This document shows positions 42,303 through 50,887 of a stretch of 64,000 bases of DNA, one piece after another (the first letter of the stretch is position 1; each line of letters starts with the position of its first letter). Source of the stretch: Bog-473 sp963850095 (GTDB lineage: Bacteria > Actinomycetota > Acidimicrobiia > Acidimicrobiales > RAAP-2); the NCBI GenBank assembly GCA_963850095.1, contig CAWKJX010000001.1, forward strand, positions 97,935 through 161,934. The letters are read 5' to 3'. Below the pieces are notes generated by a model that made no database searches, was not told where the DNA came from, and saw nothing but the letters and a program-made list of their open reading frames with translations. The position numbers and the translations under genes were made by a program.

Positions 42303-43835
42303 ATGACGGAGGGCCGTAGTCTGGTTTTCTTGCCCCGCTCGGTCCGTGCCCGCCGATGGTCGACGCCCCTGGTCGCGCTGGCGCTGCTCACCGTGGTGCT
42401 GATGACGTGGCCGAGCGTGGTCCGGCCGACCGCCGCGGCGGCCGCGTCGACGTCGGTGGCCACCGCGGTCGCCCTGACGTCGCTTCCGGGCGGGGGCGGT
42501 TACTGGATCGCCTCGTCGACCGGCGGTGTGTACGCCTTCGGCGACGCGACGTCCTACGGGAGCATGAGTGGCCACACCCTCAACGCGCCCATCGTCGGCA
42601 TGGCGGCGACGCCCGACGGCAAGGGCTACTGGTTGGTGGCGGCCGACGGCGGCATCTTCAGCTACGGCGACGCCGGGTTCTGGGGCTCGGCCGGCGCGCT
42701 GGCACTCAACGCGCCGATCGTGGGCATGGCCGCCACGCCGTCGGGCGACGGCTACTGGCTCGTGGCCTCCGACGGCGGGGTGTTCAGCTACGGCGACGCC
42801 ACCTTCAGGGGGTCCGCGGGCTCGCTGCGGCTCAACGCGCCGGTCGTCGGCCTGGCCGCCACGCCTTCGGGACACGGCTACTGGCTGGTGGGTTCGGACG
42901 GTGGCGTCTTCAGCTACGGCGACGCCACCTTCCGGGGTTCGACGGGCTCGTTGCCCTTGAACCGGCCGGTCGTGGGGATGGAGGCGACGGCGACGGGCGA
43001 CGGCTACTGGCTGGTGGCGGCCGACGGCGGCATCTTCAACTACGGCGACGCGCCCTTCTGGGGCTCGACCGGGTCCCTCCAGCTCAACCAGCCCATCGTC
43101 GGCCTGGCCGACGATCCGGGAGCGGCGGGCTACTGGCTGGTGGCGGGGGACGGAGGCGTCTTCGCCCTGGGCACCGCCCCCTTCGACGGCTCCGCCACGG
43201 CGGACATCAACCCACCACTGGTCGACCAGCTGGCCGGCACCGACGGGGCGCGCCAGGTCATTACGGTCGACGCCCCCAGCGCGTCGAGCACGACGGCCAC
43301 GCTCACCAGCTGGGAGAACGACGGGAGCGGCTGGTACGAGGCCCTGGCGCCGATGCCCGCCGTCAACGGCGCCAACGGCTGGCTGCCCGCGCCAAGCCGG
43401 ATCGAGGGTGACAACACGACGCCCGAGGGGATCTATCCCATCGGCTCGACCATGTACGGCACCGAGCCCGACCCGGGCACGCAGTTCCCGTATCACCAGC
43501 TCGTGTGCGGCGACTGGTGGGACGAGGACTCGAGCAGCCCGACCTACAACACCTTCGAGCATGTGCCCTGCGGCACCACCCCGCCCTTCGCCGCGTCGTC
43601 CGAAGCTCTGTGGACCGAGGGCAACGCCTACCCGTACATGGCGGTCATCGACTTCAACACGCCGCCCACGGGGCCGTACGGCTCGGGCATCTTCCTGCAC
43701 GCCGACGTCGGGCAACCGACCGCCGGCTGCGTCTCGCTCCCGCTGTCCGACCTCGTTGCGGTGCTCGACTGGCTCAACCCGGCGCTGCACCCCGTGATCG
43801 TCATGGGGCCCGACGCGGTGATCCGTTCCTTCTGA
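42303..43835 (+). CDS. Secreted L,D-transpeptidase with six 42-residue repeats
   Basis: 510 residues. After a basic start and a signal segment (about residues 22-45, 'LVALALLTVVLMTW' then 'AAAAAS'), six repeats of 42 residues follow, each beginning GYW(L/I)VA-x-DGG-(V/I)F and containing 'YGDA-F-GS'. They probably form a beta-propeller or similar carbohydrate- or wall-binding array. The C-terminal 210 residues are a YkuD-type domain ending in the catalytic 'HADVGQPTAGCVSLPLSDL' (His and Cys), which forms 3-3 cross-links in peptidoglycan or attaches proteins to it. ATG at 42303. Repeats of this kind are frequent in secreted proteins of Acidimicrobiia (recalled, not checked). Confidence 0.82.
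   Translation: MTEGRSLVFLPRSVRARRWSTPLVALALLTVVLMTWPSVVRPTAAAAASTSVATAVALTSLPGGGGYWIASSTGGVYAFGDATSYGSMSGHTLNAPIVGMAATPDGKGYWLVAADGGIFSYGDAGFWGSAGALALNAPIVGMAATPSGDGYWLVASDGGVFSYGDATFRGSAGSLRLNAPVVGLAATPSGHGYWLVGSDGGVFSYGDATFRGSTGSLPLNRPVVGMEATATGDGYWLVAADGGIFNYGDAPFWGSTGSLQLNQPIVGLADDPGAAGYWLVAGDGGVFALGTAPFDGSATADINPPLVDQLAGTDGARQVITVDAPSASSTTATLTSWENDGSGWYEALAPMPAVNGANGWLPAPSRIEGDNTTPEGIYPIGSTMYGTEPDPGTQFPYHQLVCGDWWDEDSSSPTYNTFEHVPCGTTPPFAASSEALWTEGNAYPYMAVIDFNTPPTGPYGSGIFLHADVGQPTAGCVSLPLSDLVAVLDWLNPALHPVIVMGPDAVIRSF
42498..43253 (+). repeat. Six tandem 126-bp coding repeats
   Basis: GGCTACTGG-type starts occur at 42498, 42624, 42750, 42876, 43002 and 43128, an exact 126-base period. Units encode GYWLVAxDGGxFSYGDAxFxGS plus a hydrophobic connector 'LNAPIVGMAATPSG'. 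Units 3 and 4 are the most alike; unit 1 and unit 6 are the most diverged. The exact period with no indels shows the repeats are under length constraint. Confidence 0.85.
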
Positions 43836-43864
43836 GCGTCGGGCACGTCGGCAGGGCCCCGGCT

Positions 43865-45175
43865 TCAACCCGTGGTGCTCGCCGCCACCTCCGCCGCCGC
43901 CTCGCCCGCCGCCTCCACCACCCACGCCAGCACGGCGTCGTCGTGGGCCAGGCCGGGGAACAGCACTTCGTAGGGACCGGGCGCCAGCGCCACCCCGCGG
44001 CGCAGCAGGGCGTGGAAGAAGGGGCCGTAGGTGCCGTGGGCCACCAGGGTGCGCGCACCCCCGTAGTCGCCGGGCGGGACGATCGGCCCCATGGCCGCGG
44101 GTGCCACGAACAGACCGACCAGGGGACCCACGGCCGGTGTGCAGACAGCGAGCCCGCCCGCCGCCACCGCGGTCTCCAGGTCCTTGGCGAACACGGCGGC
44201 CCGGGCCGCCAGCGCGTCGTACTCGGCGGGGGTGACGTGGTCGAGCACGGCCAGTCCGGCCGCCGTGGCGAGCGGGTTCCCCGAGAGCGTGCCCGCCTGG
44301 TACACCGGACCCGACGGCGCCAGCGCCGCCATGAGGTCACGCCGGCCGCCGAAGGCACCGACGGGCAGACCCCCGCCGATGACCTTGCCGAAGCACCACA
44401 GATCAGGGGTCACCCCCGACCACCCGGTGGCCCCGTCCGGGCCGAGCCGGAAGCCGGTGATGACCTCGTCGAAGACGAGCAGCGCACCGGCGGCGTCGCA
44501 GGCGGCGCGCAGCCCTTCGAGGAACCCGGGCGCCGGTGCCACCAGGTTCATGTTGGCCGCCACGGGCTCGACGATGACGCAGGCCACCCGGTCGTCCAGC
44601 TCGGGCACGACGTTGTACGGGACCACCACGGTGTCCGCCACGGCACCGGCCGAGACGCCGGCCGAACCGGGCAGGCCCAGCATGGCCACGCCGCTGCCGC
44701 CTCCGGCCAGCAGCCCGTCGGAGTGCCCGTGGTAGCAGCCGTCGAACTTCACGACGCGGTCGCGCCCGGTGGCGCCGCGGGCCAGGCGCACCGCGCTCAT
44801 GGCGGCCTCCGTGCCCGAGGACACCAGCCGCACCTGCTCGCAGCCGCGCACCCGCTCGCAGATGGCCTCGGCCAACAACACCTCGCCCGGGGTGGGTGCG
44901 CCGAACGTGGTGCCCCGCGCCGCCGCCGCGGCCACGGCCTCGGTCACGACCGGGTGGGCGTGCCCCAGCAGCACGGCGCCGTAGGACTGCACCAGATCGA
45001 CGTAGCGGCGGCCCTCGGCGTCGGTCACGTAGGGGCCCTGGCCCGACACGACCGTATAGGGCGTGCCGCCCACCGACGCGAAGGAGCGCACCGGCGAGTC
45101 GACCCCGCCCGGAATGACGCGCCGCGCCCGCTCGAACCACCCGGCGTTCGAGGCCGGGGACGGCGGGTCAGCCAC
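43865..45175 (-). CDS. hemL: Glutamate-1-semialdehyde 2,1-aminomutase
   Basis: 436 residues. PLP enzyme that makes 5-aminolevulinate, the last step of the C5 entry to haem. 'VIPGGVDSPVRSF' and 'LVQSYGAVLLGHAHP' open the fold, 'SSGTEAAMSAVRLAR' binds the cofactor phosphate, 'LLVFDEVITGFR' carries the PLP-ring Asp and 'LWCFGKVIGGGLPVGAFGG' the Schiff-base Lys. Its start overlaps the end of hemB by eight bases. It is the last gene of the rex-side hem cluster. Confidence 0.95.
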   Translation of the reverse strand: MADPPSPASNAGWFERARRVIPGGVDSPVRSFASVGGTPYTVVSGQGPYVTDAEGRRYVDLVQSYGAVLLGHAHPVVTEAVAAAAARGTTFGAPTPGEVLLAEAICERVRGCEQVRLVSSGTEAAMSAVRLARGATGRDRVVKFDGCYHGHSDGLLAGGGSGVAMLGLPGSAGVSAGAVADTVVVPYNVVPELDDRVACVIVEPVAANMNLVAPAPGFLEGLRAACDAAGALLVFDEVITGFRLGPDGATGWSGVTPDLWCFGKVIGGGLPVGAFGGRRDLMAALAPSGPVYQAGTLSGNPLATAAGLAVLDHVTPAEYDALAARAAVFAKDLETAVAAGGLAVCTPAVGPLVGLFVAPAAMGPIVPPGDYGGARTLVAHGTYGPFFHALLRRGVALAPGPYEVLFPGLAHDDAVLAWVVEAAGEAAAEVAASTTG

Positions 45176-46178
45176 CGAGCGCCTCGGCCACCTCGGCCGC
45201 GAAGTAGGTCAGGATGAAGTCGGCACCGGCGCGCTTGAGCACCGTCAGCTGCTCGAGTGCCACGGCCGGGCCGTCGATCCAGCCGGCCTCCGCCGCCGCC
45301 TTCACCATGGAGTACTCGCCGCTCACGTGGTAGGCGGCCAGGGGGACGCGCACGAAACGGCGGGCGGCCGACAAGACGTCGAGCGAGGTCATGGCCGGCT
45401 TGACCATGACCATGTCGGCCCCCTCGGCCACGTCCTGGGCTATTTCGGCCAGGGCCTCGCGCCGGTTGGCCGGGTCCTGCTGGTAGGCCCGGCGATCGCC
45501 ACCGCCGGCGATGGACACCTCGACTGCGTCGCGGAAAGGCCCGTAGAGCGCCGAGGCGTACTTGGCGGCGTAGGCCAGGATGCCGACCTGGTCGTGCCCG
45601 CCGCCGTCGAGCGCGGACCGGATGGCCGCCACCTGTCCGTCCATCATTCCGCTCGGCGCCACCATGTCCGCGCCCGCCTCCGCCTGGGCCAGAGCGACCC
45701 GCTGGTAGAGCTCGAGCGTCTCGTCGTTGAGGACCTCACCCGACGGGCCGAGTACGCCGCAGTGCCCGTGGTCGGTGTACTCGTCCAGGCACAGGTCGGC
45801 CATGACCACGAGGGAGTCGCCCACGGCGTCGCGCACGGCGCGCAGTGCCACCTGCACGACGCCGTCGGGGTCCCAGGCCCCGCTCCCCATAGCGTCCTTC
45901 CGCTGCGGTACCCCGAAGAGGATGAGCCCGGGCAGGCCCAGCGACACCAGCCGCTTGGCCTCGACCACGAGCGAGTCGACCGTGTGCTGCACCACGCCGG
46001 GCATGGAGGCGATGGGCAACGGGCCGTCCGCCCCCTCCCGCACGAACAGCGGGGCGACCAGGTCGTCGACACCCAGGCGCGCCTCGGCCACCAGGCGCCG
46101 CAGGGCCGGCGTACGCCGGAGCCGCCGTAACCGTGCGACGGGGAAGCCGGGTGCCGGACCGGAGGCGGCGGGAGCCAT
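45168..46178 (-). CDS. hemB: Delta-aminolevulinic acid dehydratase (porphobilinogen synthase)
   Basis: 336 residues; ATG at 46178, the long frame upstream being a shadow of hemD. Joins two aminolevulinates into porphobilinogen. The two active-site Lys are in 'LAYAAKYASALYGPFR' and 'MVMVKPAM'. The metal site reads 'DLCLDEYTDHGHCG': two of the three Cys of the zinc type are kept and the middle one is Asp, a pattern between the zinc and magnesium classes. Follows hemD by 11 bases. Confidence 0.95.
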   Translation of the reverse strand: MAPAASGPAPGFPVARLRRLRRTPALRRLVAEARLGVDDLVAPLFVREGADGPLPIASMPGVVQHTVDSLVVEAKRLVSLGLPGLILFGVPQRKDAMGSGAWDPDGVVQVALRAVRDAVGDSLVVMADLCLDEYTDHGHCGVLGPSGEVLNDETLELYQRVALAQAEAGADMVAPSGMMDGQVAAIRSALDGGGHDQVGILAYAAKYASALYGPFRDAVEVSIAGGGDRRAYQQDPANRREALAEIAQDVAEGADMVMVKPAMTSLDVLSAARRFVRVPLAAYHVSGEYSMVKAAAEAGWIDGPAVALEQLTVLKRAGADFILTYFAAEVAEALGG

Positions 46179-46189
46179 GGCGATCAAGC

Positions 46190-47701
46190 CTACGGGGTGC
46201 CGCCCTCGTGGCCGCCGAAGTGGTCGATCAATTCCGCCACCATGCCTTCGGCCGACGCGCCCCAGGCCTCGCGCACCCCGCCCAGGCCGGCGGCGCGTGC
46301 CGCCGCGGCCGTGGTGGGCCCGATGCACACCACGTGACCCGGCACGGGCACCGGTTCGCCGTCGGGTCCGCGCAGGGCCACGAACGCGTGCACCGACGAG
46401 CTGGCGGTGAACGCCACGGCGTCCGCTCGCGCCACGCGGGCCAGGACCCCGGGGTCGGGAGCGGACACCGGGACCGTCCGGTAGGCCTCGACCCGGTCGA
46501 CGTGCCAGCCCTTTTGGCGCAGCCCGTCGGGGATGGTGTCGGGGGCCAGGTCGGCGCACGGGAACAAGATGCGCCAGGCGCCGGACCCGGCGGCCGGCGC
46601 GAACTCCTCCACCAGGCCCCGCGCGCTGTGCTCGGCCGGCACCAGGTCGGGCTCGACGCCGGCCAGCCGCAGCGCGTCGGCGGTGGCGGGCCCGACGGCG
46701 GCAACGCGCACCGGGCTCAGGGCGCGGGCGTCGCGCAGCTCGGCCATGAAGCGGTTCACCGCGTTCACCGAAGTGAGCACCACCCAGCCGTAGCTCCAGA
46801 CGGCGTCGGCTGCCGCGCGCAACGCGGCGCCGCCGTCGGCCGCGTCGACCTGGCGGGTGAGCGGCAGCTCGACCACTTCGGCGCCGGCGCGCTCGAGCGC
46901 GTCGACGAGGTTCTTGGCCCGCGAGCCCGAACGGGTGGCCACCACCGTCCGGCCCGACAGGGGTCCGCCGAACTGGCCACCCGGCACCTCCTGTCCCAGT
47001 GCCGCCACGTCGCCCACCACGATCACCGCCGGGGAGCCCAGCTCCACCTGGCCCAGCCGGTCCAGCGTGGTGCGCTCGACACGTTGGGACGCAGTGGTGC
47101 CGCGCTCGATCACGGCCACGGGGGTGTCGGCCGGGCGACCGCCCGCGACGAGCGCCTCGGCGATGGCGGCGCGCCCGGTCATGCCCATGAGGATGACCAG
47201 GGTCCCTCCGGCCCGGGCCAGCGCCGTCCAGTCGGGGGCGCCGAGGCCGGAGTCGCCCACCCGGCCCGTCACCACCGTCACCGACGAGGCCAGACCCCGC
47301 TGTGTGACCGGGATGCCGACGGAGGCCGGGACGCCGAAGGCGGACGTCACCCCGGGCACCACCTGCCATGGGATCCCGGCCCCGGTCAGCGCCTCGGTCT
47401 CCTCGCCGCCGCGGCCGAACAGGAAGGGGTCGCCACCCTTGAGGCGGACCACGACCTGGGACCGCCGGCCGTGCTCGATCAACAGCTTGATGATCTGCTC
47501 CTGGCGCGCCGTTTCCCCTGCCGCGGCGTCGGGATCCTTGCCGACGTCGATGAGCTCGGCCGACGTCGGCACCAGGTCCAAAATGCCCGGGCTGACCAGG
47601 CGGTCGTGCAGGACGACGTCGGCCCGGGCCAGCAGTCGGGCGCCCCGCCGGGTGAGCAGCCCGGGGTCCCCCGGGCCGGCCCCGACCAGGTAGACGGTCA
47701 C
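46190..47701 (-). CDS. hemD: Fused uroporphyrinogen-III C-methyltransferase / uroporphyrinogen-III synthase
   Basis: 503 residues; GTG at 47701 overlaps the hemC stop (GTGA). The first 240 residues are the SAM-dependent CobA/SUMT domain: 'VYLVGAGPGDPGLLTRRGA' in the first loop, 'VVRLKGGDPFLFGRGGEE' and 'VVPGVTSAFGVPA'. Residues from about 255 are HemD ('GRTVVATRSGSRAKNLVDAL', 'VLTSVNAVNRFM', 'AFTASSSVHAFV'), which cyclises hydroxymethylbilane with ring D inversion. The fusion lets one protein feed both haem and sirohaem/cobalamin. This arrangement is usual in actinobacteria. Confidence 0.93.
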   Translation of the reverse strand: MTVYLVGAGPGDPGLLTRRGARLLARADVVLHDRLVSPGILDLVPTSAELIDVGKDPDAAAGETARQEQIIKLLIEHGRRSQVVVRLKGGDPFLFGRGGEETEALTGAGIPWQVVPGVTSAFGVPASVGIPVTQRGLASSVTVVTGRVGDSGLGAPDWTALARAGGTLVILMGMTGRAAIAEALVAGGRPADTPVAVIERGTTASQRVERTTLDRLGQVELGSPAVIVVGDVAALGQEVPGGQFGGPLSGRTVVATRSGSRAKNLVDALERAGAEVVELPLTRQVDAADGGAALRAAADAVWSYGWVVLTSVNAVNRFMAELRDARALSPVRVAAVGPATADALRLAGVEPDLVPAEHSARGLVEEFAPAAGSGAWRILFPCADLAPDTIPDGLRQKGWHVDRVEAYRTVPVSAPDPGVLARVARADAVAFTASSSVHAFVALRGPDGEPVPVPGHVVCIGPTTAAAARAAGLGGVREAWGASAEGMVAELIDHFGGHEGGTP

Positions 47702-48630
47702 GGTGCGCCCGCCGCGGTGCCGGCGGCGAATCCCTCGATGGCCGCCCCGCCCCCTTCGAGCAAGGCCCGCGCCAGCGCGGCGCCCGTCCCCTCGGGATCG
47801 TCGCCCTCGACCGTCATGCGGACCAGGAGGCGGCCGTCGCCGCTGGCCACCATGCCCGTGACGCGCACGCCGCCACCGTCGGGCGCTTCCGCCCACGCCC
47901 CCACGGGCAGCGTGCAACTCGCGCCCAGACCGGCGAGCACGGCGCGCTCGGCCCGGACGGCGCGCCGGCTGGGCTCGTGGTCGACGGCGAGCAGCAGCGA
48001 CCGCGTCGCCGCGTCGTCGGCGCGGCACTGCAGGGCGATGGCGCCCTGCCCGGCCTGGGGCAGCAGGTCGACCGGATCGAGGATGTCGGTGAGCCGGTCG
48101 CGCCAGCCCAACCGGTCCATGGCCGCCACCGCCACCACGACGGCGACGCCCTCCTGCTCGCCCACCGCCACCCGACGGGCCATGTTGCCCCGCAGACCGG
48201 TGAAGACCAGGTCCGGCCGCAGGTGGGCCAGCTGGGCGCGGCGCCGGGCCGAGCCGGTGGCCACCAGGCCGCCGGGCGGCAGGCCGGCCAGGGTGCAGCC
48301 GACCAGGCCGTCACGGGCGTCGGCCCGCAGGGGCACGGCCGCCAGGGTCAGGTGGTCCGGCATGGTGGAGGGGAGGTCCTTGGCCGAGTGGACCGCGGCG
48401 TGGGCCCGGCCGTCGGCCACCGCCGCCTCCACTTCGGTGACGAACACGCCCTGGCCGCCGATGAGCTCGAGCGGCGCCTCGGCCAGCTGGTCACCGCGAG
48501 TGCGCACGACGACGGGCTCGACCTCGAGCCCGGGGTGCGCCGCCGCCAGCAGGTCGGCTACCAGCTCGGTCTGACGCAACGCCAGCGGTGACCCCCGTGT
48601 GGCCAGGCGGACGATTCGCACCCGCGCCAT
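47698..48630 (-). CDS. hemC: Hydroxymethylbilane synthase (porphobilinogen deaminase)
   Basis: 310 residues. Polymerises four porphobilinogens on a dipyrromethane cofactor. 'RLATRGSPLALRQTELV' is the N-terminal phosphate-like loop, 'AVHSAKDLP' contains the catalytic Asp, 'LPQAGQGAIALQCR' is the linker, and the cofactor Cys lies in 'GLGASCTLPVGAWA'. Starts 16 bases after the hemA stop. Confidence 0.95.
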   Translation of the reverse strand: MARVRIVRLATRGSPLALRQTELVADLLAAAHPGLEVEPVVVRTRGDQLAEAPLELIGGQGVFVTEVEAAVADGRAHAAVHSAKDLPSTMPDHLTLAAVPLRADARDGLVGCTLAGLPPGGLVATGSARRRAQLAHLRPDLVFTGLRGNMARRVAVGEQEGVAVVVAVAAMDRLGWRDRLTDILDPVDLLPQAGQGAIALQCRADDAATRSLLLAVDHEPSRRAVRAERAVLAGLGASCTLPVGAWAEAPDGGGVRVTGMVASGDGRLLVRMTVEGDDPEGTGAALARALLEGGGAAIEGFAAGTAAGAP

Positions 48631-48646
48631 GATCGCATGGCGGGCG

Positions 48647-49921
48647 CTACAGGTCGAAGAGCACGCGCAGCGCCTCGACCAGGCGCTCGCCCTGGGGTGT
48701 CCCCGCCGTCTCCTTCAAGAGCATGGTCGGCTCGTGCAGGAACTTGGCCAGGGCGGCGCGCGTGGCCGCGTCGACGTGCTCCCACTCGGCCTCGCTCAAG
48801 TCGGCCAGCTGGGCCCGGTGCCGCTCCAACTCGGCCACCCGGAGTGACTCGAGGCGCGCCCGCAGCGAAGCGACGATCGGCGCCGCACCGCGCTGGCGGC
48901 TGGCCGTGCGGTAGCGCTCGACCTCGGCGGCGACGATCTGGCGCGCCGCCACCGATTCGTCGGCGCGGTCGCCCAGGGCCTTGCCCACCGCGGCCCGCAG
49001 GGTGTCCATGTCGAGCAGCGTGATGCCGGGCCGGGAGCCGACTTCCGGGTCGACGTTGCGGGGCACGCCGAGGTCGACCACCAGGAGCGGCGCGCCCACC
49101 GACACGAAGTCGTCCACCCGCAGCACGTGGGCCTCGGCCGCCACGGCGCTGAGGACGACGTCGGCCTCGGCCAGCTCGGCGGCCACGTCGTCGAGCGCGA
49201 CGGCACGCATGGCGCAGCGGCCCGAGGACATTTGGCCGACGAGGTCCTCGGCCCGCGCCAGCGAGCGGTTGACCACCACCACCGAGCGCGGAGCGTCGGC
49301 CCCGGCGATTTCCGAAAGCGCGCGGCACACGCCGAGACCCATGTCGCCCGCGCCCACGACGACCACGCGCGCGTCACGCAGTCCGGCACCGTCGTCGCCC
49401 CGGGCGACGGTCACGGCGGCGTAGGCGAACGACGTCGTGCCCTGGGAGATGGCGGTCTCGGTACGCACCCGCTTGCCCGTCTGGAGCGCGTGGCGGAAGA
49501 GCGCGGAGAGCACGGGCCCACACGTCCCCTCCTCCTGCGCGCGCTCGAAGGCGCGGCGCACCTGGCCCACCACCTCGGTCTCGCCCGTCACGACGGACTC
49601 GAGGCCCGACGTCACCGCGAACAGGTGGGAGGTCACGTCGTCGTCGAAGCGGATGGTGGCGTGGGCGGCCAGCACCTCCTCGGAGGCGCCCGACTGCTCG
49701 GACAGGACGTCGTAAATTTCGGCGACCGCGTCGTGGAAGCGGTCCACCACCGCGTAGACCTCGGTGCGCAGGCAGGTCGACAGCAGCACCGCCTCTTGGA
49801 TGTTGCGGCGGTGGCTCAGCGTGCTGAGCATTTTGTGCAGGTCGGCATCGCCGACGGCCGCCGCCTCCAGCAGGGGCAACGGGGCCTGCGTGTGCTCGAG
49901 TCCTATGACGACGACGGACAA
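48647..49921 (-). CDS. hemA: Glutamyl-tRNA reductase
   Basis: 424 residues from TTG at 49921, chosen because a strong GGGAGGGA lies five bases upstream and the protein then begins 'MSVVVIGLEHTQAPLPLLE', the family N-terminus; another TTG at 49948 is less likely. Reduces glutamyl-tRNA to glutamate-1-semialdehyde with NADPH, the committed step. The active Cys is in 'VLLSTCLRTEVYA', where the usual Asn after Cys is Leu; 'GLESVVTGETEVVGQVRRAFE' and 'RVVVVGAGDMGLGVCRAL' (NADPH fold) follow. Second gene of the rex cluster, 135 bases after rex. Confidence 0.94.
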   Translation of the reverse strand: MSVVVIGLEHTQAPLPLLEAAAVGDADLHKMLSTLSHRRNIQEAVLLSTCLRTEVYAVVDRFHDAVAEIYDVLSEQSGASEEVLAAHATIRFDDDVTSHLFAVTSGLESVVTGETEVVGQVRRAFERAQEEGTCGPVLSALFRHALQTGKRVRTETAISQGTTSFAYAAVTVARGDDGAGLRDARVVVVGAGDMGLGVCRALSEIAGADAPRSVVVVNRSLARAEDLVGQMSSGRCAMRAVALDDVAAELAEADVVLSAVAAEAHVLRVDDFVSVGAPLLVVDLGVPRNVDPEVGSRPGITLLDMDTLRAAVGKALGDRADESVAARQIVAAEVERYRTASRQRGAAPIVASLRARLESLRVAELERHRAQLADLSEAEWEHVDAATRAALAKFLHEPTMLLKETAGTPQGERLVEALRVLFDL

Positions 49922-49926
49922 CCAGA

Positions 49927-49934
49927 TCCCTCCC
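49927..49934 (-). promoter_or_regulatory. Ribosome-binding site that fixes the hemA TTG start
   Basis: On the minus strand GGGAGGGA (plus strand TCCCTCCC) ends five bases before the TTG at 49921-49919. It is much stronger than anything before the alternative TTG at 49948. Confidence 0.7.
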
Positions 49935-50056
49935 GGGTAGGAGCGCAATTGTGCCGGTCGGGACCCGCAGGGCGCCAGTCACGCACAACAACTTCACTCT
50001 AAGGGGCACGTTCGGGCGCCCAGCCGCCGCACCGCGCTGGGTCGGAGAGGGCGGTG

Positions 50057-50824
50057 CTAGTCGAATTCGGAGCCGGGCGACAGCCCGACTGAGCGGAGGA
50101 GCGGGGCGCGCTCGTCGCCGTTGACCGCCTCTCCGCCCTGGTCCAGCTCCTCGCGGCGGGACCGGTAGAAGCCGAGCACCTGGAGCTCAATGGAGAGGTC
50201 GACGTACCGCAGGTGCACGCTGGGCGGCACGTGGAGCACCCGGGGAGCGAAGTTGAGCAGTGAGGTCACGTCCGCGCGCACCAACAGGTCGGCCACCTGT
50301 TGGGCCGCCCAGCCCGGGGTCGTGATGACGCCGATGTCGAGCCGCTCCGAGCCACGCAAGGTGGCGATCTCGTCCATGTGGCGCACCGTGATGCCCCGGA
50401 TCTCCTCGCCCACGACGTCGGGGTCGACGTCGAAGAGCGCGGTGACCTGGCAGCCGCGCGACGCGAAACCGGCCGAGTTGGTGAGCGCACGACCGAGGTT
50501 GCCGATACCCACGATGGCGACCGACCAGTTGGCGTCGACCCCGAGGGCGCGATCGATCTGCGCAATGAGGAGCTCGGGCTGGTAGCCCGAGCCGCGGGTG
50601 CCGAACGAGCCCAGCAGCGAGAGGTCCTTGCGCACCTTGGCTGCGTTGACGCGGGCCAGCTCGGCCAGCTGCTCGGACGACACCGTCGACACGCCCGCAC
50701 GCGCCAGCTCGGCCAGGATGCGCTGGTACACCGGCAGGCGCAGCACCGTGGCCTCCGGAATGCGCTTCGGCGGCGGCGCGGGCGCGTCCGTCGAGTCGGA
50801 GCCGGATGTGGAGTCGCCCGTCAC
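50057..50824 (-). CDS. rex: Redox-sensing transcriptional repressor Rex
   Basis: 255 residues. N-terminal winged helix with 'TVSSEQLAELARVNAAKVRKDLSLLGSFGTRGSGY' (quoted in part as 'VNAAKVRKDLSLLGSFG'), then an NADH-binding Rossmann domain 'VAIVGIGNLGRALTNS' and the domain-swap C-terminal helix. Rex binds DNA when NAD+ is high and lets go when NADH rises, usually controlling respiratory genes. In Streptomyces rex precedes hemACD and autoregulates that operon; the same order here suggests the same. I searched the flanks for a Rex box and found none convincing. The N-terminal tail of about 20 residues is Ser/Asp/Pro-rich. Confidence 0.94.
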   Translation of the reverse strand: MTGDSTSGSDSTDAPAPPPKRIPEATVLRLPVYQRILAELARAGVSTVSSEQLAELARVNAAKVRKDLSLLGSFGTRGSGYQPELLIAQIDRALGVDANWSVAIVGIGNLGRALTNSAGFASRGCQVTALFDVDPDVVGEEIRGITVRHMDEIATLRGSERLDIGVITTPGWAAQQVADLLVRADVTSLLNFAPRVLHVPPSVHLRYVDLSIELQVLGFYRSRREELDQGGEAVNGDERAPLLRSVGLSPGSEFD

Positions 50825-50887
50825 TGCGGGTCGATGGTACCGAGGGGTGTCCCGACGGCACCAAACGGGCGCAGACGGTCTCGTCGC

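Noticed and set aside
49943..49954. GCGCAATTGTGC near-palindrome before hemA as a possible Rex box
   Set aside because: It has a TTGTGC half but a mismatch in the palindrome and not the TGTGAAC-type arms and spacing of actinobacterial Rex sites; it overlaps the alternative TTG start. Too weak to annotate.
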